A stretch of DNA of 64,000 nucleotides from a virus. A program made the translations under genes and the position numbers. Below are positions 42,828 to 50,653 of this stretch, one piece after another. Every line of letters starts with the position of its first letter. Within the stretch, counting starts at the first letter, position 1. The notes beneath the pieces were generated by a model. The model searched no databases. It was given only the letters and a program-made list of their open reading frames with translations, and was not told the origin of the DNA. The stretch is taken from positions 1 through 64,000 of IMG/VR virus record IMGVR_UViG_3300028840_008186; one strand, written 5' to 3'.

Positions 42828-43174
42828 TACAGAAACCGCAGTGGGAGATTGATCATGGCATAACAGCTGATCGATTTGAAGACCACCATGGTTATTATCT
42901 TCAAAAGGCGAAGCTGTTCGGCATAGGGTGGCCTCGTACTGAAGAGCGGTTTATGAACCGCACGAGGGAGCATTGGGCGGAGCTATATGACCAGGACGAG
43001 CATCTCAACAACGCTCGGTTAAGTGAGTTCGACCGGTACCACTTCTGGGATCTAGCAATCGCTCGACGGTTGCGAGTCCCTATCAGCAAAGCATGCTCAG
43101 TATGTATGAGAAAAGCAGTTATCAAAGAGGAGGTGCTAAAATGGCGAAGGAGATATCTGGAGAAAGGAGCGTGA
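42824..43174 (+). CDS. Early protein, unknown
   Basis: A 116-residue protein rich in His, Trp, Tyr and Arg (DHGITADRFEDHHGYYLQK). One CSVC pair near 97-100. RBS GGAAAGGAGAGAGCA. Separated by three bases from the next gene. No family recognised. Confidence 0.6.
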   Translation: MIQKPQWEIDHGITADRFEDHHGYYLQKAKLFGIGWPRTEERFMNRTREHWAELYDQDEHLNNARLSEFDRYHFWDLAIARRLRVPISKACSVCMRKAVIKEEVLKWRRRYLEKGA

Positions 43175-43177
43175 GCT

Positions 43178-43816
43178 ATGTGTAGAAAATTGATTAGACA
43201 ACGGCCTGTTCGCGTCGCTAAACGCAATCAGCCGGTGTGGAAAACCATGGATAAGATCCTTCCCAATACCTACATGAGCCCGTATATCTGCGTGGAAGAA
43301 GAGAAGATGGCCCTGGGATCGCGGAGGCTATCAGGCTTCACGGCTGAGGGCGGCGGTTATATGGCGTACCGCGATAAAAAAAGATGTTACGGCCATAGGG
43401 GCACCTACCATAGGCGGTATTTCATTCCCAAAGGCGCGCGGTATTGCATTGGTACATGTCCGCAAAAAGGAGTGAAGGGGGCTGTACGAGCGGAGTTCCT
43501 AGTGAGAGGAGAGGAATTGGATGCCTTTGATATCCATAAAGCCAGGATCGAGCGTATTCACTATGCCCTCGATCACCCGGACTACGATGAAGACGCTGAT
43601 ATAATAGCCGAGATCTTGTTGGAAATAGAAACCTTGAATGCTGAAGTAGATTACTTGATGAGCGAGACTCGCAGAGGACTCGGTGATGAAGTGGACTGGA
43701 AAACACGAATGCACACGGATCATCTAAAACTACGGGCGGGAGACTTGGCGGACTTCATAAAAGAATTAGCCTGGGAAATCCAGCACGCAGAGAAGGAGGT
43801 GAAGACTATTGGCTGA
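43178..43816 (+). CDS. Early protein with Arg-rich N-terminus
   Basis: A 212-residue protein. The first 90 residues are Arg/Tyr-rich with four cysteines; the rest is a long helical region (HKARIERIHYALDHPDYDED, IIAEILLEIETLNAEVDYLM) like a coiled coil. RBS AGAAAGGAGCGTGAGCT. Overlaps the next TTG start by eight bases. Unknown function. Confidence 0.6.
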   Translation: MCRKLIRQRPVRVAKRNQPVWKTMDKILPNTYMSPYICVEEEKMALGSRRLSGFTAEGGGYMAYRDKKRCYGHRGTYHRRYFIPKGARYCIGTCPQKGVKGAVRAEFLVRGEELDAFDIHKARIERIHYALDHPDYDEDADIIAEILLEIETLNAEVDYLMSETRRGLGDEVDWKTRMHTDHLKLRAGDLADFIKELAWEIQHAEKEVKTIG

Positions 43817-44081
43817 TATCACTAATTTCCAATGCCCGCGCTGCGGCGGCGAGCGCATTGAGATGGTCGAGCAATGCATGCTAGGCTCTGTCCTCGGAGC
43901 CATAGACGAAGAAGGACACTGCGAAATCCTCAGCTCCGGCGAGGTATGGGACGGTGAAACAGAGCGGTTCCAATGCGTCAAATGCGGCAAGGTCATACAT
44001 ACAGAGGACGGAACCGTAATTCAATCAATAATCGAACTCGCAGAACATGCGAGGAAAAGGGGGTGGTTGGAAGATGAGTAG
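43809..44081 (+). CDS. Zinc-ribbon protein
   Basis: A 90-residue protein with CPRCGG at 9-14 and CVKCGK near 56-61, a standard zinc ribbon around an acidic loop. It begins with TTG, supported by GAAGGAGGTGAAGACTA directly upstream. Overlaps the next ATG by eight bases. Unknown function. Confidence 0.65.
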   Translation: MADITNFQCPRCGGERIEMVEQCMLGSVLGAIDEEGHCEILSSGEVWDGETERFQCVKCGKVIHTEDGTVIQSIIELAEHARKRGWLEDE

Positions 44082-44361
44082 AATAAACCAGTTGATAGCA
44101 GATATGGAAGCTGCCTTAGTCAATGATATGGTATCGAACCGTACATTGAAGGTCTGGGACGAGCTGAAGCCCAAAATCGTCAACCCTGACAAATTGGCCG
44201 ATTGGATGAGGATGAAAGGATTCACCAAGGATTCTCTTATCAACGATATCATGGACGAATGGACAAACGACTTGATGGAGGGCCTGGAAGAGATATATGG
44301 CCTGGAATCGTCGGTGTCATTTATCCTGAAAGGAGGTGAAGAGGATGAATATGGGAGTTAG
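44074..44361 (+). CDS. Small helical protein, unknown
   Basis: A 95-residue acidic helical protein (INQLIADMEAALVNDMVSN start). ATG at 44074 is inside the stop region of the previous gene and has GGTTGGAAG upstream; an in-frame start at 44047 is less likely. It overlaps the next gene by 17 bases. Confidence 0.55.
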   Translation: MSRINQLIADMEAALVNDMVSNRTLKVWDELKPKIVNPDKLADWMRMKGFTKDSLINDIMDEWTNDLMEGLEEIYGLESSVSFILKGGEEDEYGS

Positions 44362-44644
44362 TCTGAAGGACAGACGACCACTGTCTCCGATGGAGGCAGC
44401 TGTCCAGAAGGCCCAGGAATATTTCGGCGACCTTATGGCGATGTACGCCGAGCAAGAGGGCGTGGATCCTGAATCGTTGAGCTCAGGAGCGTGGGAGCCC
44501 TCAAATAAAGAGGCCAAAATGGTATTTATGGAATCCCTTTATGCAATTCAGTACAAGGGAGACTATGAAGAAGCATGGGAATGGGCAGTTAACAATGACT
44601 TAGCTTTCATGTACTACAGAGAGGAGGAACACGATGAGCCGTAG
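44345..44644 (+). CDS. Small early protein, unknown
   Basis: A 99-residue protein, helical and acidic (EAAVQKAQEYFGDLMAMYAE, AIQYKGDYEEAWEWAVNND). ATG at 44345 follows AAAGGAGGTGAAGAGG; a GTG at 44336 lies within that RBS. Overlaps the next gene by 11 bases. Confidence 0.6.
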   Translation: MNMGVSLKDRRPLSPMEAAVQKAQEYFGDLMAMYAEQEGVDPESLSSGAWEPSNKEAKMVFMESLYAIQYKGDYEEAWEWAVNNDLAFMYYREEEHDEP

Positions 44645-45062
44645 AATGAAATGCTTTCATGTGAATGAGAAAAAGAACTACGCAACCAAAACCAGGGGAG
44701 AAGATGGGGTATATCGCTATCCTGCTTGGTTACATGGGCATATGCTTACGAACAAAGCTATGCGGGATAATGATAGATTCGCTACCTTGTTCGCCCCGGA
44801 CGGAACCCGAGCCAACCAGATCAATCACTCTTCATTCAAGCAATTGAACGAGATGGGAGTAGTGGAACACGTATATCTCCCTGAACTGAGCGATGAGTGG
44901 TGGAGAGTAGCCGAATACGGACTGGCCCGATGCGATACGATGGAGTTGATTCGACTTAAGAACACACTGAGGCAAAATCCAAACTTCAAAAACATATTCA
45001 ATCCGAAAGAGCAACACAAATGCCCGATGTGCGGGCAGAAATACGCGAGGGGGTGCTGCTAA
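44634..45062 (+). CDS. Early protein with C-terminal Cys motif
   Basis: A 142-residue protein. A helical DNA-binding-like middle (NHSSFKQLNEMGVVEHVYLP) and a C-terminal CPMCGQKYARGCC that could bind zinc. RBS AGAGGAGGAACACG. Its stop shares a base with the next start (TAATG). Family not recognised. Confidence 0.6.
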   Translation: MSRRMKCFHVNEKKNYATKTRGEDGVYRYPAWLHGHMLTNKAMRDNDRFATLFAPDGTRANQINHSSFKQLNEMGVVEHVYLPELSDEWWRVAEYGLARCDTMELIRLKNTLRQNPNFKNIFNPKEQHKCPMCGQKYARGCC

Positions 45063-45391
45063 TGTCAGACTACATTAATCACGAAGGAATGTACGCAGAT
45101 CTCCAAGACGTCATCCAAAAACTTGAATCAGTACGGGGCCTGATGCCCTGGGGAAAGGAGAAATTGGATTCTCCAATTACAACTCTGAAAACCATAGAAG
45201 CTGAACTGATAGATCACATGTCAGTTGGACGGTGCTACGGTTGTAATGAACCTCTTTTGCCTGGGGAAGTCAAGGGCTTCGGTGACGCAATACTCAGAGT
45301 AGATGGGGGAGCTGATTTCGAGCGCCTTGATTTCTTTATGTGCATGGAGTGTGCGCGCCGAGTAGTCGCTATGATAGAAAAAGTTAGTTGA
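45062..45391 (+). CDS. Zinc-ribbon-like protein
   Basis: A 109-residue protein: helical first half (DLQDVIQKLESVRGLM) and CYGC/CMEC pairs in the second half. ATG at 45062 overlaps the upstream stop. It is the last gene before promoter copy 3. Unknown function. Confidence 0.6.
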   Translation: MSDYINHEGMYADLQDVIQKLESVRGLMPWGKEKLDSPITTLKTIEAELIDHMSVGRCYGCNEPLLPGEVKGFGDAILRVDGGADFERLDFFMCMECARRVVAMIEKVS

Positions 45392-45425
45392 GGCGCTAAA
45401 AGTTCGATCTGAATCCAAAATAACC

Positions 45426-45457
45426 CTTTATGTAGTACCCGGTGTTTCGGGTATACT
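45426..45457 (+). promoter_or_regulatory. Early promoter/operator repeat, copy 3
   Basis: CTTTATGTAG-TACCCG-GTGTTT-CGGGTA-TACT. The inverted arms extend to six bases here (45436-45441 and 45448-45453) and the -10 is TATACT (45452-45457). Differences from copies 1 and 2 keep or extend the inverted repeat, which suggests that it is selected. Confidence 0.7.
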
Positions 45458-45574
45458 TCGCGTATATCGTAACCGAAGGGGCGGAGCTGTGATCCTACCT
45501 TGAAAGGAGGTGATAGCCGATATCCGATTATTCCAACTGCAATCTTTTCAATCTTTTCAGAAGGAGGACAAATC

Positions 45575-45847
45575 ATGAGTAAAGCAACGAAAGCCAAAGG
45601 TAAGAAAACTGAGGAAACCCAAAAAGATCCCCAACAAGTCTACCGGGAAGCTGCGGATGATTTCGCTAAGTCTTCCGCCAAAGCCATGAAATCCTTGTGT
45701 ACTACGTTCGGAGACACGCAAGACACGTTCACCAAAGAGCTGAAATCTATCTGCGGCTCCGAGCAAATCAAAATGGTACACGAATACCTCAAGAAAACCG
45801 TCAACGCCATCGCTGCTAAGAAAAGCAATCTCAAATCGGTAAAGTAA
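45575..45847 (+). CDS. Lys-rich protein after promoter copy 3
   Basis: A 90-residue basic, helical protein (MSKATKAKGKKTEETQKD start). AAGGAGGACAAATC precedes ATG; another AAAGGAGGTGA lies 70 bases upstream without a usable start. Like the other promoter-proximal genes it has a Lys-rich N-terminus. Possible abundant nucleic-acid-binding protein; unproven. Confidence 0.7.
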   Translation: MSKATKAKGKKTEETQKDPQQVYREAADDFAKSSAKAMKSLCTTFGDTQDTFTKELKSICGSEQIKMVHEYLKKTVNAIAAKKSNLKSVK

Positions 45848-45869
45848 TTTAGCATTGCTTCGGTTCATG

Positions 45870-45892
45870 CCCTCCGGCTCTTGGCCGGAGGG
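45870..45892 (+). terminator. Intercistronic hairpin
   Basis: Perfect 9-bp stem CCCTCCGGC/GCCGGAGGG with five-base loop, followed by TATATG. Same kind of sequence as the hairpin at 40312-40337. Confidence 0.5.
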
Positions 45893-45911
45893 TATATGCG
45901 GAGGTGATACT

Positions 45912-46256
45912 ATGAACAGGTGCGAAGAATGTAATGCAAAACAAAGGTGTTTCAAGTGCGGTAAGAGAATATGCGCTCCTCTTAATCACGACGATCCAAT
46001 CGAATCGACCAATGTAGGGGGCGCGCATGAGCTTGAGAACAGAACATATTGTTCCTATCTGTTCTTGACTATGCTCCCAAACAAAGACGTAGTGCGTTGT
46101 ATATCCGAACCGCACTACGTGAACGAGGGAGGGCACTTTTGCCAAGCTTGCGGTCCCTGCCTGGGGAAATCGTCGAAGCAAGAACAAAAGCCCAGGAGGA
46201 CCAAAAACAGAAAGCCTACGGAGCCAAAAAAGAAGCGGCGTGGGCTTTTATTTTGA
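45912..46256 (+). CDS. Cys-rich zinc-binding protein
   Basis: A 114-residue protein: CEEC (4-7), CFKCGKRIC, then CQACGPC, and a Lys/Arg-rich tail (KPTEPKKKRRGLLF). The pattern suggests two zinc sites similar to a FYVE or B-box-like ribbon. ATG at 45912 has GGAGGTGATACT. Unknown function, possibly nucleic acid binding. Confidence 0.6.
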   Translation: MNRCEECNAKQRCFKCGKRICAPLNHDDPIESTNVGGAHELENRTYCSYLFLTMLPNKDVVRCISEPHYVNEGGHFCQACGPCLGKSSKQEQKPRRTKNRKPTEPKKKRRGLLF

Positions 46257-46270
46257 AAGGAGGTGAGAAT

Positions 46271-46441
46271 ATGACGACCGAGTGGCGGGTTTACCGCAAT
46301 GGTAAGGAGATTGACCGCGTGTTCTTCGATGACGATTGTGATCGCGAATACGTGCGAGATGCTCTGATCAACCATGACAACTACCCCGCAGACATTGAGA
46401 TTCTGCGGACACAACGGCGCAAGGAGGCAGGAAATGGCTAG
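46271..46441 (+). CDS. Small early protein
   Basis: A 56-residue protein (WRVYRNGKEIDRVFFDDDC) with a beta-hairpin-like start and helix. ATG at 46271 follows AAAGGAGGTGAGAAT. Overlaps the next gene by eight bases. Function unknown. Confidence 0.6.
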   Translation: MTTEWRVYRNGKEIDRVFFDDDCDREYVRDALINHDNYPADIEILRTQRRKEAGNG

Positions 46442-46682
46442 ATTCTTTGGAGAGATAACTGGTACCAAAGGCGCGAAGGAGAACAAGACTCACACCAGTG
46501 CCGGAACAAACTACGTGAGGGCTCATGTTCGAGGGTGGAAGGTGGGCGTAGAGGTGATCGTAAGACCGCACCTGGACAACGAAGATATGGACATGGTCGA
46601 GGTTTGGCTGACCGGCGGATCGAAGAACTCCAGCCGGAAGAAAAAGATCGGCATGTTCAGCGAGGAGGATATCAAGATATGA
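46434..46682 (+). CDS. Small basic protein, unknown
   Basis: An 82-residue protein with beta pattern (NYVRAHVRGWKVGVEVIV, then MVEVWLTGGS), as in small phage proteins of this kind. ATG at 46434 with AAGGAGGCAGGAA. Overlaps the next ATG by four bases. Confidence 0.6.
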   Translation: MARFFGEITGTKGAKENKTHTSAGTNYVRAHVRGWKVGVEVIVRPHLDNEDMDMVEVWLTGGSKNSSRKKKIGMFSEEDIKI

Positions 46683-47287
46683 AAAAGACTAAGCAAGTGC
46701 CCATCTACGAGTTCGATGAGCTTGAAAAAGCGGCGCAGGACCAAGCAATATGCGACCACATCGAGTTTGTGATTGAAACAGATGATGGAGAAACATCTAC
46801 ATTCTACGATGACTGTATCAAGGAGATGGAGGACTTAAGAACGCCTTGGTTTCTCGGCCAGTGTATATTCGATAAGCATTGGTTTGCGATCGCGGAGTTA
46901 CTTCAGGACAACGATTACTACTTCTACCAGGATGGCAGAGCAGTACCTTCGGAGCTGTGCCCCGATGATGATTCTTGCGAGGCCAATTATCACAGCTATC
47001 GGCTGAGAAACGGGATCAGTCTCACAAGTAAGCCGGATTATGATATGCTCCCGGCAGGGTGCATGATAGGATTGAGAAGCTATTTGGAAGAGGGGATAGC
47101 GCCAGGGCACTTTCTGTACAGCGTTCTCTGCAACGATCTGGTAGGAGCGTTCCAATATGCCGACAAGACCAACCGAAGGCGGATGGCGGACATAATCTCC
47201 TTCTTATGGAACCATATACCCATGAGTGCTTGGGGGACACCGGAAAAAGTAGACACATGGCTGAAGAGCTTTTCCTGGACGTACTAG
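46679..47287 (+). CDS. Conserved phage early protein
   Basis: A 202-residue protein. The start (IYEFDELEKAAQDQAI) and the C-terminal YSVLCNDLVGAFQYAD block are patterns common in phage early proteins of unknown function. ATG at 46679 follows GGAGGATATCAAGAT and overlaps the upstream stop (ATGA). No catalytic motif visible. Confidence 0.65.
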   Translation: MKKTKQVPIYEFDELEKAAQDQAICDHIEFVIETDDGETSTFYDDCIKEMEDLRTPWFLGQCIFDKHWFAIAELLQDNDYYFYQDGRAVPSELCPDDDSCEANYHSYRLRNGISLTSKPDYDMLPAGCMIGLRSYLEEGIAPGHFLYSVLCNDLVGAFQYADKTNRRRMADIISFLWNHIPMSAWGTPEKVDTWLKSFSWTY

Positions 47288-47300
47288 GAAGGAGGAAGAA

Positions 47301-47936
47301 ATGAGAGCAATCAATATGCCGGAGTATCCAGGCGAAGCAGGAGTCTCAACAATTCTCAACGAGGAAAACCGCATAGTATTCGCCTGGATACGACACAATG
47401 AGAGCCCGGAGAATCCGTTGGAGGATTGGGATTGTATAGGATCGATTCACAGTCTAGGACATAGGCTGATATCCTATGACCCCGATACAATCGAGGAAAA
47501 CAGGGACAACCCGGACGCGATCCCGTTGAGCTATTTTGAGCACGGCCTATGTATGTGGGGCGTAGCCGGAACAATGGACGGCATGCCCGACTTCCGATGG
47601 GACGGGGTGGACTTTGCTGGGATATGGCTCCCGGATGAATGCATCCTGGACGAAGCAAAAGGGATGGTGGGAGACTTCAGGCGTTCGTTTATGAAGAAAC
47701 GCGCCGACCATGCTTGCCGCGCGTACACGCATTGGTGCAACGGCGATATATGGTGCGTCGAGTTGAGGGTCTACCAATTGGATTGGTACGACGATGACAC
47801 GCCTATCCAATCTCTCCAGTACTACGAGGACTCTCCAGACGAAGTGCTCCTGTTCGAAGACGTATGCTGCGGCTTCTACGGGTGGGAGGAAGCAGAGATA
47901 AACTTGAAGGACAGCTGGGAATCATACGCGCGATAG
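47301..47936 (+). CDS. Early protein, unknown
   Basis: A 211-residue acidic, Trp- and Cys-rich protein (PEYPGEAGVSTILNEE; CCGFYGWEEAE). RBS AAGGAGGAAGAA. The gap after it (47937-48010) carries an imperfect hairpin CCCTGC...GCAGG enclosing GAGCGATCGGTGG. Function unknown. Confidence 0.6.
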   Translation: MRAINMPEYPGEAGVSTILNEENRIVFAWIRHNESPENPLEDWDCIGSIHSLGHRLISYDPDTIEENRDNPDAIPLSYFEHGLCMWGVAGTMDGMPDFRWDGVDFAGIWLPDECILDEAKGMVGDFRRSFMKKRADHACRAYTHWCNGDIWCVELRVYQLDWYDDDTPIQSLQYYEDSPDEVLLFEDVCCGFYGWEEAEINLKDSWESYAR

Positions 47937-47992
47937 ATCCTTGACCCTGCTCATCGAGCGATCGGTGGGCAGGACTGAGGGATTTATCCCCA

Positions 47993-48019
47993 GAAAGGAG
48001 GTGAGAGAATATGAGCAGA
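47993..48019 (+). repeat. 27-base RBS/start repeat, first copy
   Basis: The 27 bases from GAAAGGAGGTGA through the start codon region (ATATGAGCAGA) recur exactly at 48414-48440. The repeat covers the RBS and first codons of two unrelated genes and could be a recombination site between small-gene cassettes. Confidence 0.7.
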
Positions 48020-48415
48020 TCCTATATCAAGAAGGAAGTAGCAGAGATTCTTGGAGTTGAGCGGCACACGATCCAATATTACACCGACCGGGGCCTTATC
48101 AACCCGGATGTTCATGCTCCCAAAGGACGAGGCAAGTGGCGAAGATATAGCAAATACAATATCTTCGAGGCAGCGTTGCTTCGCCGATTAAATGAGGCAA
48201 GAGTCACTTTGGAAGACGGAAAGTTTGTATTAGGACGACTGAGGGCCGGGTGCGCCAACGAGTCCCTAATGAACTTATGCTATTGGAAGTCACCATGGAT
48301 GTTAGTACTACATGGGCACGGAGTCGGCTTGGTAGCTGAGATTACCATGAGCCGACAATTACACATGCGCGGCGTCAGCTGCTTAGTAATAAAATTGGGC
48401 GGTTTGAAGTTTTGA
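48011..48415 (+). CDS. MerR-like DNA-binding protein
   Basis: A 134-residue protein. Residues 3-70 form a MerR-type winged helix: YIKKEVAEILGVERHTIQYY, then TDRGLINP and a RYSKYNIFEAALLRRL second half. The C-terminal part lacks MerR effector cysteines and the long dimer coil. A phage transcription regulator, perhaps acting on the early promoters, is likely. Strong RBS AAAGGAGGTGAGAGAAT. Confidence 0.75.
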   Translation: MSRSYIKKEVAEILGVERHTIQYYTDRGLINPDVHAPKGRGKWRRYSKYNIFEAALLRRLNEARVTLEDGKFVLGRLRAGCANESLMNLCYWKSPWMLVLHGHGVGLVAEITMSRQLHMRGVSCLVIKLGGLKF

Positions 48416-48440
48416 AAGGAGGTGAGAGAATATGAGCAGA
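48414..48440 (+). repeat. 27-base RBS/start repeat, second copy
   Basis: Second exact copy of the repeat at 47993-48019; it starts two bases inside the stop of the MerR-like gene and ends inside codon 3 of the next gene. Confidence 0.7.
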
Positions 48441-48716
48441 GACAAGCGGATAAGGTATGGGATCGATGAAGAAACAGGGATCATCGTTTCGCAGAATCTC
48501 CAGACCGGAGAGATCTGCTGGCCGACAATAGACTTCAGCGCGATGATCCCGGATGATGGCTTCGCTTTCAAGTGGAGCATGGGCGAACCGTTGAAGCCTT
48601 TAGACTTAGCCGGATTTGAAGTCCATTGGACTCGCAAGATCCCAACGAAGTACAAAAACATTCACAGGGAGTATTGGGGAATGAAACCCCTGCCTATTCC
48701 CAGAAAGGAGGCTTAA
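48432..48716 (+). CDS. Small early protein, unknown
   Basis: A 94-residue protein, beta-rich (IRYGIDEETGIIVSQNLQTG). RBS in the shared 27-base repeat. Followed by the next gene after one base. Related in tone to the start of the 48718 protein (GI.YG...ETG), so an old duplication is possible. Confidence 0.6.
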   Translation: MSRDKRIRYGIDEETGIIVSQNLQTGEICWPTIDFSAMIPDDGFAFKWSMGEPLKPLDLAGFEVHWTRKIPTKYKNIHREYWGMKPLPIPRKEA

Positions 48717-48717
48717 G

Positions 48718-49254
48718 ATGGGAGAGACTGAGTATGCGGGAATCAACTATGCCCCCGGCAGGATCACTAATATCGATCTTGAAACAGGGATTCGATATGG
48801 CGTGATTCCTTTCCAGGAACTAGGACAGGTCTGGTTCGATGAGAGCGAACCTTATTATGAAGAGCCCTGCTGTCCTGAATGCGGCTTCCCTATTTCAGAT
48901 CGAGAAGAGGGCACTGTATGTCCGCAATGCAAACACGAAGTAGAGGATGGGGAATTCGACTTTGAAGAACCAACCTCTTTCTTCATCGACAACGAGGAGA
49001 TCAGCGCGGAGCAACCCAATGACAATACTGATATATGGGTACTGAAAAGTAAGTATTTCACATACGCTCAGTTCTGCTCGCCCTGCGCCCCGGGAGCATG
49101 TTATCTGATGAGTTGGCTGGCAGAGGATGCCCGAACGGACGGCAATAAAGCCTATTGTTTCGGGCACGATTGGTTTGAGGACGGGAAAGCTCCATATCCG
49201 GTCTTCGATGTCGAAACAGGAGAGGAGGTGAAACCGAATGACGATACCGAGTGA
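48718..49254 (+). CDS. Conserved phage zinc-ribbon protein
   Basis: A 178-residue protein. CCPECGFPIS...CPQCKHEV forms a zinc ribbon at 51-75, and a second part CSPCAPGACYL, then AYCFGHDWFEDGKAPYPVF, matches a protein type widespread in phage early regions, with no known function. RBS AAAGGAGGCTTAAG. Overlaps the next gene by 17 bases. Confidence 0.7.
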   Translation: MGETEYAGINYAPGRITNIDLETGIRYGVIPFQELGQVWFDESEPYYEEPCCPECGFPISDREEGTVCPQCKHEVEDGEFDFEEPTSFFIDNEEISAEQPNDNTDIWVLKSKYFTYAQFCSPCAPGACYLMSWLAEDARTDGNKAYCFGHDWFEDGKAPYPVFDVETGEEVKPNDDTE

Positions 49255-49510
49255 TGGATTCATGGACGGAGGCGAACCTTATACAGAAGAGGAGATGGAA
49301 CTTATGGAGAGAGAAGAAGCAAGAAAGCCAACTGTAGTACTAGACGATGGGAATGCGCTGGCGGTTATAGGCCGATGCGCCAAGGCGCTCCACCGAGCTG
49401 GCTATAGCAAGGAGGAGGTAGACAAGTTCCGAGAGGAGGCTCTCTCAGGAGACTACGACAACGTACTACAAACCGCTATGAAATGGTGTAACGTGGAAAT
49501 GAGCGATTAG
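49238..49510 (+). CDS. Conserved small phage protein
   Basis: A 90-residue protein whose C-terminal half (DDGNALAVIGRCAKALHRAG, then GDYDNVLQTAMKW) is a pattern common in phages of many hosts. RBS GAGAGGAGGTGAAACCGA. Helical, function unknown. In many phages it lies beside the same zinc-ribbon protein as here. Confidence 0.7.
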   Translation: MTIPSDGFMDGGEPYTEEEMELMEREEARKPTVVLDDGNALAVIGRCAKALHRAGYSKEEVDKFREEALSGDYDNVLQTAMKWCNVEMSD

Positions 49511-49519
49511 GAGGTGAAA

Positions 49520-49729
49520 ATGGAATATCCAAAATCCAAACCAAAACTCTACGAGTGCTGTAGGTGCGGCCATCAACAGATGATCGCAACGAACCACTAC
49601 GGCCAGTGCTGGAGCACTAAGGGGTGGAACGAGTGCCCCAAGTGCCCTCCCTGGGCTAAAAAAGCTAAATATGGCGGCCAGACTGTGTGGTTCTGTGTGG
49701 AGGATCCGCCGGAGGAGGTGAGCGAATGA
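49520..49729 (+). CDS. Small zinc-ribbon protein
   Basis: A 69-residue protein with CCRCGH at about 13-18 and CPKCPPW near 40, plus aromatic residues. ATG at 49520 chosen: AGGAGG ends five bases upstream; a GTG at 49514 overlaps that RBS. Overlaps the next ATG by four bases. Confidence 0.65.
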   Translation: MEYPKSKPKLYECCRCGHQQMIATNHYGQCWSTKGWNECPKCPPWAKKAKYGGQTVWFCVEDPPEEVSE

Positions 49730-50028
49730 AAGTCAGGGTTCATTGGATCGTGTCGGGCGAAATAGAGATGGCCGACGATATCGAAGCGATGGGGCTGAAG
49801 AAGCTCGAAGACATCCTCGACTATGTACCGGAAGTCTGGGCGGTGAAGAAAGAGATCGCCAGGACCTTCACTTCAGAAGTCGAATTGCTAGAAGTATTAG
49901 ACACTAACGGGGTTCCCAGGATCACCTTCGACTTCTCCCCAGCTGCAATACAACTCTATGAAGGGAGGAAACCGAATGATAAGTCGAGAAGAACAATGCG
50001 AAAGAGCGATCCGCACTCTATTGGATAG
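49726..50028 (+). CDS. Small early protein, unknown
   Basis: A 100-residue protein, beta then helix (VRVHWIVSGEIEMADDIEAM). ATG at 49726 with GGAGGTGAGCGA. Overlaps the next gene by 53 bases. No family recognised. Confidence 0.6.
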   Translation: MKVRVHWIVSGEIEMADDIEAMGLKKLEDILDYVPEVWAVKKEIARTFTSEVELLEVLDTNGVPRITFDFSPAAIQLYEGRKPNDKSRRTMRKSDPHSIG

Positions 50029-50653
50029 AGCGGATTCCGCTCATACTGAGTGGGAGCTGGATGTATATCCGAGCTGTTCCGAGCCCGGATATGACGATGT
50101 TCCGGTTCTTACCGCGAACTGGAACAACGTACCGTCAAAGCTATTTGACTGGCTGGAGCGGAAGTTCGACTTATGCAACGATGATAGGCTATTGTTCCTC
50201 GGATGGTGCGACGAATGGATAAGATGCTCACACTGCAGGAGCGCTGTACGAGAATCACCGGACAGCTACGGCTGGCTGCCGTCCTACGTGTGGGTATCAG
50301 ATTGCGAGATCCTATGCCTGCATTGTTGCGATAGCGAAGACTTCCAAGAGGAGGTCATCGAATGGTATGCCAACAATCCTCGTATGGCGCTGGGACCGGA
50401 ATGGGATAATATCTTGGAGGACCGGGGCTTTGAATGCGCTACTGAGGACGATCGTGCGTGCCCTCGGTACGAAACCGGCCTCCACCCAGGGCAAGACGAT
50501 GATCCCAAAGAGGTCTTCGCCCAGCTGAAGAAACGGTTTGAGAAGGTATGGGATCGAACCCAAATCATCTTCATCATGAAATCCAAAGGGCAGTTCGATC
50601 TTGACTGGGGCGTATATTACCGAGTACTTGAAGAGGAGGAAGGCAATGATTAA
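49976..50653 (+). CDS. Conserved phage early protein with zinc ribbon
   Basis: A 225-residue protein with CSHCRSAVRESPDSYGWLPS and ILCLHCC forming a zinc site in the middle, and a C-terminal part (LHPGQDDDPKEV, then QFDLDWGVYYR). This two-part pattern is widespread in phages without assigned function. ATG at 49976 follows GGGAGGAAACCGA. Overlaps the next ATG by eight bases. Confidence 0.7.
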   Translation: MISREEQCERAIRTLLDRADSAHTEWELDVYPSCSEPGYDDVPVLTANWNNVPSKLFDWLERKFDLCNDDRLLFLGWCDEWIRCSHCRSAVRESPDSYGWLPSYVWVSDCEILCLHCCDSEDFQEEVIEWYANNPRMALGPEWDNILEDRGFECATEDDRACPRYETGLHPGQDDDPKEVFAQLKKRFEKVWDRTQIIFIMKSKGQFDLDWGVYYRVLEEEEGND

